This document shows, piece after piece, positions 9,071-17,829 of a DNA stretch of 64,000 bases. The notes beneath the pieces are model-generated. The model saw nothing but the letters and a program-made list of their open reading frames with translations. It ran no database searches and was not told the DNA's origin. The translations under genes and the position numbers were made by a program. Numbering within the stretch: the first letter of the stretch is position 1; the number at the start of each line of letters is the position of its first letter. This DNA is from VXPW01 sp965115815 (lineage in GTDB: Bacteria; Pseudomonadota; Alphaproteobacteria; TMED109), in contig OZ220465.1 of NCBI GenBank assembly GCA_965115815.1, forward strand, positions 2,232,001-2,296,000. The letters run 5' to 3'.

Positions 9071-10255
9071 TCAAGCCGCGCAGAACCAACAACCCGACGA
9101 CACCAAAACGGCCCCCAACGCGACCAACGTCACCACATACTCAGAGCCTGTACGGAAACTATTGAGCGGTCCCGATTCTGGCCGCTCGTGCAAAGTATCG
9201 GCGTCGGAGAGACCGGAACCTGTCAACGCCGTTGAGACAGCAAGGGTTGTCATGTACTGAGCATCTCCCACGGTAGGGGTGGCCTTCGGCGGGTTGATCC
9301 AGACCGTTTCGGGGAGCGCCCGCGGTTTCGGTTTCCCCTGGACGAACCGTTCCGGGTGCCGGCCCCAAGCTTGGCTCAAGGTGCGCCGGCGTTGCTCAAT
9401 CCGCTGCCGGGCGCGGCCGTGGTGGACATCGTCAGGGGTGAGCATCGCGAGGCCCGCATGGTGATGCTCCGTGTGGTACCAGGGGAAGAAGGATCGACAG
9501 AAGTCGATGGCAGCGGGCAGGTCCGGGAAGCGCCCGGGGAACCCGGGGTGGTACTTCAAGGTCTGGAACTGTGCCTCCGAGAAGGGGTTGTCGTCGCGGA
9601 CCTTGGGGCGGCTGAGCGAACGGGTGATACCGAGCTGGGCGAGGAGTTGCGCGGTGCACGGGCGGGTCATGGGGGCGCCGCGGTCCGAGTGCAGGGTCCG
9701 CACCCGGGGCTGGATCCCCTGCTTGAGACACGACTCCTCGATCAGCCGGCTGGCCAGGGCCGCGCTCTCGCGTTCGGCGACCCTCCATCCCACCCCGTAG
9801 CGGCGGAAGAGATCAAGCAGCACGTAGAGGTAGAAGGAAGACCCGGTCTTCGGCCCGAGCAGCCGTGTGAGGTCCCAGGACCCGACCCGGTTCGGGGCGC
9901 GGGCGACGAGTTCGGGCTTGGCATAGCGTGGGTGGGTGAGCGGGTTGCGCCGTTCCCGCACCGGCTGCCGGGCAGAGAGGATGCGGTACCTCGTGCGCTC
10001 CGAGCACAGGTACCGTCCTTCGTCGAGCATCGTAGCCACGACCTCGGCCGGGGAACGATCGACGAAACGCGGGGAGGTGAGCAGGTCGAGGACCTGCTCC
10101 CGCTCCCCCTCGCTCCGGGCCCGGGCGGGCGTCGTACGGGGCTGCTGATGCCCGGGAGCGGGCCTCCGGCGGCGGTAGAACGTGGCCCGGGACACCCCCA
10201 GCGCCCGACAGGCCGGCGCAATGCCGACCTGTCGAGCGAGGGAAGTGGCGGCCAT
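9071..10255 (-). CDS. IS3-family transposase OrfB (element B, copy 1)
   Basis: DDE integrase (rve) transposase. The N-terminus (SLARQVGIAPACRALGVSR) is an HTH-like segment; catalytic residues are seen in GSWDLTRLLG (first D), TLHSDRGAPM (second D) and FSEAQFQTLKYHPGFP (E). The ATG at 10255 overlaps the orfA stop (TGATG). No stop occurs before the IS end at 9214, so the frame reads about 47 codons into the flanking MITE. Several residues in highly conserved motifs are changed relative to copy 2 (FRRYGVGW for FSRYVVGW), so activity is doubtful. Confidence 0.85.
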   Translation of the reverse strand: MAATSLARQVGIAPACRALGVSRATFYRRRRPAPGHQQPRTTPARARSEGEREQVLDLLTSPRFVDRSPAEVVATMLDEGRYLCSERTRYRILSARQPVRERRNPLTHPRYAKPELVARAPNRVGSWDLTRLLGPKTGSSFYLYVLLDLFRRYGVGWRVAERESAALASRLIEESCLKQGIQPRVRTLHSDRGAPMTRPCTAQLLAQLGITRSLSRPKVRDDNPFSEAQFQTLKYHPGFPGRFPDLPAAIDFCRSFFPWYHTEHHHAGLAMLTPDDVHHGRARQRIEQRRRTLSQAWGRHPERFVQGKPKPRALPETVWINPPKATPTVGDAQYMTTLAVSTALTGSGLSDADTLHERPESGPLNSFRTGSEYVVTLVALGAVLVSSGCWFCAA

Positions 10256-10799
10256 CAGCAGTCCTTCCCGTCGCGGAGGCTGAATCCCAGCAGCCCGGCA
10301 ACGTTTCTCTGAACTTCGAGAATCGTAGGGGCCGTGGCCAGCTCCTTCTCCAGCCGCGCCACTTGGGCCTCGAGCCGGCGAACCTGGGCGCCGAGGGGGT
10401 GGGACGGCGCCGGCTTGGGACCGCGCTTGCGTGGCGCCAAGCCCTGCAACGCTCCCCGGCGGCGGGCCTTGCGCCACGTCGACAGATGCGAGCTGTACAG
10501 CCCCTCGCGACGCAGCAGGCGGCCGATCTCGCCCGGCTCGCGACCGCGGTCCGCTTCCTCGACGATCCGCAGTCGATACTCGGCCGAGAACCGACGGCGG
10601 GTCGGCTGGGCGAGAACCTCCGGGTCCGGAGCACGCCGAGCCGGCGGGGTCTCGGCCCTGGGGGGCGCGCCCCCCAGGGCCGGCGTGGCGAGGGGGTACA
10701 CCCCCCTGCCCACATTCGGGTCTGCCTTCATCATGGTTCCTCTCTGCCGCCCTCTAATTCCCAGGGTAGTCGGTGTCTCAGCGATGTTGGCAGAGAGGG
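9214..10799 (-). mobile_element. IS3-family element B, copy 1 (1586 bp)
   Basis: Boundaries are set by the GAC duplication within MITE-1 and by comparison with the equally long copy at 61770-63355. Imperfect ends share the pattern TGYCAACNNCGYTGAGACA. It carries orfA (10255-10734) and orfB in TGATG overlap. Confidence 0.88.
10255..10734 (-). CDS. IS3-family transposase OrfA (element B, copy 1)
   Basis: 159 residues with the transposase-8 HTH domain: RRRFSAEYRLRIVEEADR, then GEIGRLLRREGLYSSHLSTW. A basic linker and a leucine-zipper-like helix follow (RRLEAQVARLEKELATAP). Two adjacent ATG codons lie at 10734 and 10731. It ends DGKDC with TGATG coupling to orfB. Confidence 0.85.
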   Translation of the reverse strand: MMKADPNVGRGVYPLATPALGGAPPRAETPPARRAPDPEVLAQPTRRRFSAEYRLRIVEEADRGREPGEIGRLLRREGLYSSHLSTWRKARRRGALQGLAPRKRGPKPAPSHPLGAQVRRLEAQVARLEKELATAPTILEVQRNVAGLLGFSLRDGKDC

Positions 10800-11060
10800 G
10801 ACCGCTTCGAAAGCAATCTGACAGATGTGGAATGGGCTTGTCTGATCCCGATGTACTCTCCAGCCACATCGCAGATACCAGAATCGGGGCCGCTCAATAG
10901 TTTCCGCACAGGCTCTCAGACTTGGCAGGGTAGGGCCGTTACGAGTTGAGTTCCGAAAAATGAGCCTTGGGCAGGCCCTGCATCCGGGTCGCGCAGTCAG
11001 GATTTTCCGTCAGAAGCGGCACGACATCCGGTCCGCCGCCTGCACCGATCCCTCTCCCCA

Positions 11061-11078
11061 TCCGCCCGCTGCGGCGGA
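11061..11078. terminator. Possible terminator hairpin after moeA
   Basis: Perfect 6-bp stem TCCGCC/GGCGGA with a 6-nt loop, about 15 bp beyond the moeA stop. There is no clear U-tract, so this is weak. The rest of 10919-11094 shows no gene. Confidence 0.3.
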
Positions 11079-11094
11079 CGCTCAAGCGGCGGGA

Positions 11095-12345
11095 TCAGTC
11101 CAGCAGGCCGCGAAACGGCAACCAACGCACCGGCTGCCCAGACCGGAGTTCGCGCACGTCCTCCGGCAGCACGGCGAGGCCGTCGGCCCAGACCACCGAA
11201 GAGAGAATGCCTGCGCCGGAGCGCGGGAACCGTTCGAGGGCCTGCGGCCGGCCGGCCGCCGGGCCCCGCACCCGCAGGAATTCGCGCCGCCCAGTCTTCT
11301 TGCGGTACGCGAACCCGCTCGTCGCCGGCAGGCCTGCCGGAAACGTCCACGTCTCGCCGCCCAGCCGCGCGATCACCGGCCGCGCAACGGCCAGAAACAT
11401 CACGAAGGCGGCGACCGGATTGCCGGGCAGACCCACGACAGGCATGCCGGCGAACTGTCCGAGCCCGACCGGGCGGCCGGGCCGGACGGCGAGCCGCCAG
11501 AAATGCAGGGATCCCTCGTCGTGCATCAAGCGGCGCACGTGATCCTCCTCGCTGGCCGACATCCCGCCGGACACGATCAGCAGGTCCAGGGATCCGGCGG
11601 CCCGGCGGAACACCTCCCGCACGGCCGGCTCCCGGTCCTCCGCAATGCCGAGGTCGCGTACCTCGGCCCCCGCGCTACGGGCCAGTGCGCAGAGCATGGC
11701 CCGATTGGAATCGTAGATCTGACCCGCACCCAGCGCGCGGCCCGGTTCCACCAGTTCGTCTCCCGACGACAGGACGCCGATCCGGAGTCGCGCTCGGATC
11801 CGGACCGATGTCCGGCCAAGCGCCGCGAGCACGCCCGTCGCCGCCGGCCCGATCCGCCGGCCCGCGCACAGCACCGTTGCCCCGGCCTGCAGGTCCTCTC
11901 CCGCCGCCCGCGCATTCGCCCCCGGCTTCAGCCCCGCCGGCACGCGGACGCACCGACCTTCCAAGCGGACATCCTCCTCCATCACCACGGTATCCGCACC
12001 GGCCGGAAGCACCGCTCCGGTGAGCACGCGAACGGCGGATCCGGTCGCGAGGCCGCCCGACCACGGGTGTCCGGCGCCGACGCTTCCCACCACCTGCAAC
12101 CGGCCTTCTCCGTCCTCGGGCAAATCCGCGAACCGAAAGGCGTAGCCGTCGACGGCGGTATTGGCATGCTGCGGCACATCCAGGTCGCTGACGACATCGG
12201 CGGCGAGAATCCGTCCGCTGCAGGCGCCGATCGGCACCTCGACCGCCGGCGCTGCGGCGGCCACGCGGCGGCGCAGTTCGGCGTGGGCGTCCTGCAGCGT
12301 GATCAGCCCGCCGCCGAACGCGAAGCAGTCGTCGCTAAGCTGCAC
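11095..12345 (-). CDS. moeA: Molybdopterin molybdenumtransferase MoeA
   Basis: 416 residues, full family length. It inserts molybdate into adenylylated molybdopterin to give the molybdenum cofactor. Visible features: N-terminal MoeA domain with NTAVDGYAFR and GSAVRVLTGAVLPAGADTVV; a central MoCF-binding domain with GVLSSGDELVEPG, YDSNRAML, LLIVSGGMSASEEDHV and GLPGNPVAAFV; and a C-terminal domain with RREFLRVRG. Its start overlaps mobB by 11 bp, so it is the third gene of a 4Fe-4S/mobB/moeA operon serving formate dehydrogenase. Confidence 0.95.
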   Translation of the reverse strand: MQLSDDCFAFGGGLITLQDAHAELRRRVAAAAPAVEVPIGACSGRILAADVVSDLDVPQHANTAVDGYAFRFADLPEDGEGRLQVVGSVGAGHPWSGGLATGSAVRVLTGAVLPAGADTVVMEEDVRLEGRCVRVPAGLKPGANARAAGEDLQAGATVLCAGRRIGPAATGVLAALGRTSVRIRARLRIGVLSSGDELVEPGRALGAGQIYDSNRAMLCALARSAGAEVRDLGIAEDREPAVREVFRRAAGSLDLLIVSGGMSASEEDHVRRLMHDEGSLHFWRLAVRPGRPVGLGQFAGMPVVGLPGNPVAAFVMFLAVARPVIARLGGETWTFPAGLPATSGFAYRKKTGRREFLRVRGPAAGRPQALERFPRSGAGILSSVVWADGLAVLPEDVRELRSGQPVRWLPFRGLLD

Positions 12346-12844
12346 GGTGCGACACGCCGAGCTCGGTCAGGACGAATCCGGCGATCGCGGATTCGTCGTC
12401 CAGCGGCAGCACCGGCCGGCGGCAGCCCGCCACGGCGGCATCGGCGGCGACGGCAACGATCCGGGGGTCGCCGAGCGCGAGCAGGGGGCGCATCAACGCC
12501 GGGCGGTGCACCTCGATCTTTTTGTGCCGTCCACCCTTCCAGCCCTCGATGAGGACGAGGTCGACCGGTTCCATGCGGGCCAGGAGACGCTCCGGCGACC
12601 GGTCGACCTCCCGCTCCTCGTGGATCAGCGCCCAGCGCCGCCCGGACGCCACGAGCACCTCGCGCGCACCCGCTTCCCGGTGAATGAAGCTGTCCTTGCC
12701 CGGTCGGTCGATCTCGAAACTCGCGTGCGCGTGCTTCATGGTCGACACCGTATGGCCCCGACGACGGAACTCCGGGATCAGGCGGGCGATGAGCGAAGTC
12801 TTGCCGCTTCCCTGCCAGCCGACGATGCCGATCCCGGGAATCAC
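12335..12844 (-). CDS. mobB: MobB, molybdopterin-guanine dinucleotide biosynthesis adapter GTPase
   Basis: 169 residues from a GTG start at 12844. P-loop GWQGSGKTSL at residues 7-16; also STMKHAHASFEIDRPGKDS and LVLIEGWKGGRHKKIEVHR, both typical of MobB. It binds GTP and supports conversion of Moco to the bis-MGD form used by formate dehydrogenase. The GTG overlaps the upstream stop (GTGA) and the 3' end overlaps moeA. Confidence 0.92.
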   Translation of the reverse strand: MIPGIGIVGWQGSGKTSLIARLIPEFRRRGHTVSTMKHAHASFEIDRPGKDSFIHREAGAREVLVASGRRWALIHEEREVDRSPERLLARMEPVDLVLIEGWKGGRHKKIEVHRPALMRPLLALGDPRIVAVAADAAVAGCRRPVLPLDDESAIAGFVLTELGVSHRAA

Positions 12845-14568
12845 GGCCGGTCCTTGCCGGAAGACCGTCCGCCGGGCCGGTAGTCCTCGGCCGTCCGGAC
12901 CCTCGGACGCTCCTTCCGACCAGCGGCCAGCGGATCGCGAAACTGATCGACGACCCGGCAGTCGGCACACATCTTCACCCGCTGCGCCAGCCGCGAATCG
13001 GCGGCCAGCATCGGATGGCCCGCCAGCCTCTCCAGCGTCCGCTCGATGGACCGCCGGACCCCGAACGGCCGGCCGCAGGAAACACAGGCGAAGGGCGGCT
13101 CCTCGTGCAGCGTCCGCAGCGCCCCCGGTATCGCCCCCGGCCGCAGTCGGGGGCGGAGGGTGATCGCGTCCTCGGGACAGGTCGCCCGGCACAGCCCGCA
13201 CTGGACGCAGGCGTCCTCCTGAAACCCCAGCCGGGGGGTGTCGGGATCGTCCCGGAGGGCGCCGGTCGGACAGGCGCCGACGCAGGCCAGACACAGGGTG
13301 CACGCCTTCGGATCCACCTCGACGGCGCCGAAGGGCGCACCGTCCGGAAGCGGGACGGCATCGGGTGGATCCGGCGCATGGGCATGCAGGTGCCGAACGG
13401 CCTGCAGGGCCCCGGTTCGCCGCTCGCCGAGCGCCAAGAACTCGGCGGCCGGCCAGCTCGGTGGATGATTCGCCGCCGGCACTTCCTCCAGCAGCAGATC
13501 CGGATCGGCCGTGGTCGTCTGCGTGATCCGGGGTCCGAAACCGAGCGCTTCCGTGAGAACGTTCACGATCCGGATCTGGTCATCGAGCGGCCGATGCGTG
13601 TCCGGCCGCGCGGGATTGCCGACGCAGACGATCCGGGACGCCCCCCAGGCCAAGGCCATGACCAGCAGTTCGGCGCCGGCCTGCGACACGGTCCCGAGCG
13701 ACAACGGCAGCCGGCGCTGCGTATCCGCCCGCTCGTCCGGCGGCAGCAGGCCGACGAGTTCCGCGCCGAAGCCGTCTCCGTGCAGCAGCAGCACCGGCGC
13801 CCGTTCGGAATGCCGGGTCCAAGACCGCAGGGTCGCGCGCAACCGCCGCAGGGACGCCTCCTCCGCCGGCAGATCGTAGCGCAGCGCGCCGGTCGGGCAC
13901 GCCGCCGTGCAGAGCCCGCACCCGGCGCAGGCGAGCGGGTCCAGCGCCACGTGATCTCCGTCGGGCGCGAGGGCGCCGGGCGGACACAGGTCCAGGCAGC
14001 GCGTACAACCCTGAATCCGGCTCCGCGCATGGGCGCAGGATTCGCTCCGGACCTCGACGTACAGCGGGTGCCGGAACCCGTCCGCGCAGTCCGCAACCGA
14101 CTGCACGGCGGCCGGCAACGCCTGCGGCCGTCGCGGATCACAGCGCTCGTACCCGCGCCGAAGTTCGGGAGCTCGAACCAGCGGCGCGGCCCCCGAGAGA
14201 TCGAGCACGGCATCCGTTTCGAGCACCGTGCAGCCGTCGCGCAGCGTCAGGGTCCAGCCGCCGGCATGACCTTTCAGGCGATCCGGCTGCCCCCGTACCA
14301 CGGCGACCCCGGAATCCGCCTCCGTCGGGATCCCGTCGGAGGAGCCGTCCGTGATCACAACGGTCACCGCATGGCCGGAAGCCAGGGCAATCCCGGCCGG
14401 CCCCACATCGGCGGCCCGGCCCACGATCAGCACCCGGCCGCCCCCCGGCACCTCCACCGACCGCCCCGCCGGCACGGGTTCCTGCCTCCAAGCCTCTCTC
14501 GCGGCGTCGAGCGGTGACGGATTCGACGCCGTCACAACCGGTCCACTCGATCGATGCCGAAACGGCAC
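12841..14568 (-). CDS. Multi-cluster 4Fe-4S protein of the formate dehydrogenase accessory operon
   Basis: 575 residues. Four ferredoxin-type cysteine groups: CTRCLDLC (about 188-195), CAGCGLCTAAC (214-224), CTLCLACVGAC (423-433) and CVQCGLCRATC (454-464). Two extra CxxC pairs (CVSC near 495, CADC near 534) may bind metal. The N-terminus has a Rossmann-like stretch (GRVLIVGRAADVGPAGIALA). Proteins of this build are commonly encoded with DUF3305, DUF3306 and TorD-type genes near formate dehydrogenase (established knowledge). The exact role, electron transfer or cofactor delivery, is not known. First gene of the operon; a GTG about 11 codons in is an alternative start. Confidence 0.85.
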   Translation of the reverse strand: MPFRHRSSGPVVTASNPSPLDAAREAWRQEPVPAGRSVEVPGGGRVLIVGRAADVGPAGIALASGHAVTVVITDGSSDGIPTEADSGVAVVRGQPDRLKGHAGGWTLTLRDGCTVLETDAVLDLSGAAPLVRAPELRRGYERCDPRRPQALPAAVQSVADCADGFRHPLYVEVRSESCAHARSRIQGCTRCLDLCPPGALAPDGDHVALDPLACAGCGLCTAACPTGALRYDLPAEEASLRRLRATLRSWTRHSERAPVLLLHGDGFGAELVGLLPPDERADTQRRLPLSLGTVSQAGAELLVMALAWGASRIVCVGNPARPDTHRPLDDQIRIVNVLTEALGFGPRITQTTTADPDLLLEEVPAANHPPSWPAAEFLALGERRTGALQAVRHLHAHAPDPPDAVPLPDGAPFGAVEVDPKACTLCLACVGACPTGALRDDPDTPRLGFQEDACVQCGLCRATCPEDAITLRPRLRPGAIPGALRTLHEEPPFACVSCGRPFGVRRSIERTLERLAGHPMLAADSRLAQRVKMCADCRVVDQFRDPLAAGRKERPRVRTAEDYRPGGRSSGKDRP

Positions 14569-14887
14569 CGGTGAAGCTCACCGCCCGACCACGTGGTCCG
14601 GCGGACGTGAGACCCGCACCGATCGACTTCTTCCGGCCGGCGGTGGCCGGTCCCCACCGAGAGGCCCCGGTTCCGGCCGTTCTGCTCTCTCCGGGCACCG
14701 CCGGCCGCCCGAGGAGATGCGGCACCCCCCCGGACCTCGACCCAGACAAGGCGGTCGGGATCCGGGCGGGCGGGCCCGCCCATGCCTCCGGCATTGGGTT
14801 CCCGGCCGCATGGTCCCGGCGACAAGAACCCCCGGTGGCGACGATGGAAGGATCCTGCTTCCACGGGTACGGCGACGGGGATGTCGA
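14569..14887. other. No gene recognised
   Basis: About 320 bp between the 4Fe-4S gene start and the RES-protein stop. It should hold the promoter of the 4Fe-4S operon. I see no convincing ORF or known repeat. Confidence 0.5.
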
Positions 14888-15523
14888 TCAGCATTCTCCC
14901 GGATGGCGGGATCCCTCGCATCGGATCCCGACCCACGAGTGTTCCCGAGGGTGACTCAGTGCCCGCCTGACGAACACCGGTACATTGGTTCCGCCCGAAT
15001 TTCGAACCGATGGGACCAACAGTCCGTCCAGGTCCTCAGAAACGGCTTCAACCCCCAAACGATGGCAAAATGTGTAGTCCTTCCCGTGCATCAAGTCGGG
15101 CCATGTGTGTTGCATGGAGCGCAGATCCTTCACGCGACCCCGGAAATCACAGGTGAATCGTGAACACCAGGCGGTTCGGCGGCGGTTCGGGCAGCCAGCA
15201 AATCTGCCGGAAAACCAGTGGCGAACCTCCGCCTCTGCGGCTTCCGACTCGAGAGAGAAATATCCGACAGGGAACGATCCGTCGGAAAAACGGGATCGGA
15301 AAGAACCGGGCCTGGAGAGCCGCCGCTGCCGCCGGAAGGATGCGTCGAGGAGGGCTTCGAGGGAGTCGGAAGTCCCGCACCGATGCAGGAGCTCCTTCAT
15401 CTCGGAAACCTGTTCCGGGCTCATGTCCAGATCACGCAGAAAGTCATCGTCCGATCGATGGCTGGTCCATCGAATCACCAGGTGCCTGCAGCATTGATCA
15501 CTGATTTCCTCCAGCACATTCAA
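14888..15523 (-). CDS. RES-domain toxin
   Basis: 211 residues. The RES core is visible: RSRFSDGSFPVGYFSLESE, then EAAEAEVRHWF, then LLVPSVRNSGGTNVPVF, giving the conserved R, E and S. RES toxins degrade NAD+ by phosphorolysis (family knowledge). The N-terminal 60 residues (SEMKELLHRCGTSDSLEALL) are less familiar. The start overlaps the antitoxin stop by 4 bp, as in other RES-Xre pairs. Confidence 0.82.
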   Translation of the reverse strand: MNVLEEISDQCCRHLVIRWTSHRSDDDFLRDLDMSPEQVSEMKELLHRCGTSDSLEALLDASFRRQRRLSRPGSFRSRFSDGSFPVGYFSLESEAAEAEVRHWFSGRFAGCPNRRRTAWCSRFTCDFRGRVKDLRSMQHTWPDLMHGKDYTFCHRLGVEAVSEDLDGLLVPSVRNSGGTNVPVFVRRALSHPREHSWVGIRCEGSRHPGEC

Positions 15524-16212
15524 TCACCTGATGCTGCTTCGACGTACTCCTTCACGACCAGCAGATGTTCCATCGATCCGTCCAGAATCAGGGCCATGGG
15601 CGAGCGCCCGTCCAACATCGCATGCGGCTCGCGAAGCCACCGATGTTCGACGTGTTCGTCCCGAAACAATGCCGACAGGATCTTGCGAATCCGGTACAGG
15701 TACGCAATGCGATCCTTGGCGTCCCTTCCCCTGAGAGCCTTCTGCCCGTTCAGCAAGTCCCGTGCGAAGAATCCGTCATCCGGATCCATTCCGAGCAGAA
15801 CGCCCGCATCCTTCGGTTGCAGTTCCCAAGTGTCGAGAAGATTCTTGAGAAAGTGAACCGGTCCGGACAGACGTGCCCGGTTTGGCGAAACTGCCGTTTC
15901 GGTTCCCGTCCCGATGGGTCGGGCATCCTGAACTCGACGGAATACCTCCCGACCCAGCCGCTCTTTCGTGCCGATATCCGCTCCGAAACCCGCATGCTTC
16001 AGCAGCCTTCCGTAACGATTGAGCGCGTCCCGGGTCGTCGTAGCGGACTGAAGACTCGTCGCGCGAATCCGTACCGATTGACCCCGGAGCTGGCGATCCC
16101 CCACGCCAATCTCTGGCTGCGCAGGTCTGTCCGCGGATCGGTGGCCGCCGAATGACGTGGAGCGGGATCCCTCCCATGTCGCCATTGCTCCGGGAGCAGT
16201 GCTTGGGGTCAT
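15520..16212 (-). CDS. Xre/MbcA/ParS-type antitoxin of the RES module
   Basis: 230 residues. The C-terminal toxin-binding domain is clear: DRIAYLYRIRKILSALF, then WLREPHAMLDGRSPMALIL, then GSMEHLLVVKEYVEAASG. The middle (WELQPKDAGVLLGMDPDDG) fits the HTH part. About 100 N-terminal residues are rich in R and S and may not all be translated; a later start is possible. Overlaps both neighbours by 4 bp. Confidence 0.8.
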   Translation of the reverse strand: MTPSTAPGAMATWEGSRSTSFGGHRSADRPAQPEIGVGDRQLRGQSVRIRATSLQSATTTRDALNRYGRLLKHAGFGADIGTKERLGREVFRRVQDARPIGTGTETAVSPNRARLSGPVHFLKNLLDTWELQPKDAGVLLGMDPDDGFFARDLLNGQKALRGRDAKDRIAYLYRIRKILSALFRDEHVEHRWLREPHAMLDGRSPMALILDGSMEHLLVVKEYVEAASGD

Positions 16213-16934
16213 GGTTTCTCCGAATCAGCAGGATCGGATGGCGTCTCAATGTTCAGCGCTCGGAGCCGTGCTTCGAGCAATCGCAGCCGACGCCCGATGT
16301 GTTCCTCATGCAGACCCCGCACCCCGGAAGCCCGGGATCCCGCCATCCAGCATGAAACCACGACCGACGGCGGCTCGACGACATTGTCGTATGCGTGCAG
16401 GATCGCCCGCCACGCCTCACTGTCGTTCCGGACTTCAAGGTTGACACATGGGGTCAGCACGGTGTCGCCCAACCCGGCCAATTCCAGATCGATACCGGGT
16501 TTCACGACCTGCCGCAGAAAATCATGCGGCGGCACGGACCCATCGCCGAGGCGGATCGACTGGGTGGATCGACCCCCGAAAGTCGCGATCCCGATATTCG
16601 GAAACACTTCCTGCAGTGCTTGCTCCGCCAGCGCGGTGCACTGGTTGCAGACAGCAAGATCCTGTTCCTGCTTCATGCCGTTGAAACGCGTCGACAGCCT
16701 TTCCGCCGTCACCTCGATGGATCCCTGCCCTCCGAACATCGTCACGCGTACGCTCACGTCCGAGTATGCGTTCCCAACGAATGCCTGCAGATCCGTCATG
16801 CGAAGCGGAAATCGGGGATGGATGTGCCGGTACAAGGATTCGAGAAGCTCCGTGTTGTGTCGCGGCAGATCGAACAGAGGGGAGGCAAACTCCGCATCGT
16901 ACGTTGCTTCCATCCATTCGAGGCTGCCCTTCAC
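16209..16934 (-). CDS. Conserved-looking hypothetical protein, first gene of a RES/Xre operon
   Basis: 241 residues from a GTG at 16934 (ATG alternative at 16913). Not recognised with confidence. Soluble, alpha/beta in character: SPLFDLPRHNTELLESLYRH, VSVRVTMFGGQGSIEVTAER, CVNLEVRNDSEAWRAILHAY. It contains several LE/RL motifs and no transmembrane helix. Its stop overlaps the antitoxin start (ATGA), so three genes appear translationally coupled: this protein, then antitoxin, then RES toxin. A third partner is not standard for RES-Xre modules. Confidence 0.65.
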   Translation of the reverse strand: MKGSLEWMEATYDAEFASPLFDLPRHNTELLESLYRHIHPRFPLRMTDLQAFVGNAYSDVSVRVTMFGGQGSIEVTAERLSTRFNGMKQEQDLAVCNQCTALAEQALQEVFPNIGIATFGGRSTQSIRLGDGSVPPHDFLRQVVKPGIDLELAGLGDTVLTPCVNLEVRNDSEAWRAILHAYDNVVEPPSVVVSCWMAGSRASGVRGLHEEHIGRRLRLLEARLRALNIETPSDPADSEKP

Positions 16935-17376
16935 GAGGAACTCTCCAAGCGCAAGCCGACCCTCGACCGATCACCGTACAAGGGTTCCCTCGCGGTCCGT
17001 TCCTTGCCCGGCACATCCGGCCCGCTTCAGTCGTACCGGCCGGCCGCAACGATCCTTGGTCTCCAGCCTCGAGAATCGGTACGGGCACCCACGAACGGCA
17101 TGAGGTCGGCTCCCGCCCGGGCCATCGCGCCCCGACCACCGCAACGTCGCCGTGCCGATGCAGGATCGGGTCAGGCTGCCGCGCACAAGAGCACTATACC
17201 TCACATTCCCGGACGGCGACGGCCCGGTCTTACCGTCACTCCTGCCCCGGATCCTCGAAGCCCGAAGCATCGGCAACCGAACGGCGGCCCGGGTCGCACC
17301 GGCGCCGATACCCGGACCCTTGCGCCCGACGTAGGATTAGGATCACGACCACTCGAGCGAGGGCGGAGCGGGCAGC
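16935..17376. other. Divergent intergenic region, no gene recognised
   Basis: Separates the RES/Xre operon (minus) from the DUF3305 operon (plus) and must hold both promoters. The part next to DUF3305 contains AT-richer sequence (GTAGGATTAGGATCACG near 17331). No definite boxes assigned. Confidence 0.45.
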
Positions 17377-17829
17377 ATGCGAACCCGATTGGCGGTGCAG
17401 ATCCGGCTTCGGCGCGGGGACGAATCCCGGCGGTGGGAGGCACCGGCCTGGCACGCCGTGGCCGTCATGCCGGTGGCGGCCGCCCCGGACTCCGGAGAGG
17501 CCCGGCTGACGATCGAACTGCACCGCAAGGACACCGAGGGGTACCGAACCAATCTCGCGGGCACGCCGTCCGTCTACGTGGTGCTCCGGGCCGATCGAGA
17601 AGGCGAACTCTCGCAGCCCTTCCTCGCCACCGTCTGTCCGTTCGAGGCGCAGGATTACGCCGACGACGCCGATTCGCAGGTCGATGCGGTCCCGATGCCG
17701 GATTCCGTCGCCGCGTGGCTCACCGCGTTCGTGCGCCGGCATCACGTCGACGAGCCGTTCCGGAAACGCCGGCGTCAACCCCGACCATCCTCGGAAGCCT
17801 TCGCCCGGCCGCCCGGGATCCGACGGTGA
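17377..17829 (+). CDS. DUF3305 protein, formate dehydrogenase accessory
   Basis: 150 residues. Family features: VQIRLRRGDESRRWEAPAW, IELHRKDTEGYRTNL, SVYVVLRADREGE, PFLATVCPFEAQDY. DUF3305 proteins are encoded with DUF3306 and TorD-type genes at formate dehydrogenase loci; biochemical role unknown. The TGA overlaps the GTG of the next gene. Confidence 0.88.
   Translation: MRTRLAVQIRLRRGDESRRWEAPAWHAVAVMPVAAAPDSGEARLTIELHRKDTEGYRTNLAGTPSVYVVLRADREGELSQPFLATVCPFEAQDYADDADSQVDAVPMPDSVAAWLTAFVRRHHVDEPFRKRRRQPRPSSEAFARPPGIRR

Larger units (their letters stand above)
9144..10915. repeat. MITE-1 copy 3, split by IS3-B
   Basis: The left half is 9144-9213 and the right half 10800-10915. Outer direct repeats are TCA at 9141-9143 and 10916-10918. 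IS3-B inserted inside it, duplicating GAC (9211-9213 and 10800-10802). Removing the IS restores a normal MITE-1. Confidence 0.88.

Noticed and set aside
16395..17825. Long N-terminal extension of the DUF3306 gene
   Set aside because: It reads across the DUF3305 gene and the antisense of the RES/Xre operon; the GTG at 17826 with GTGA overlap fits the family start.
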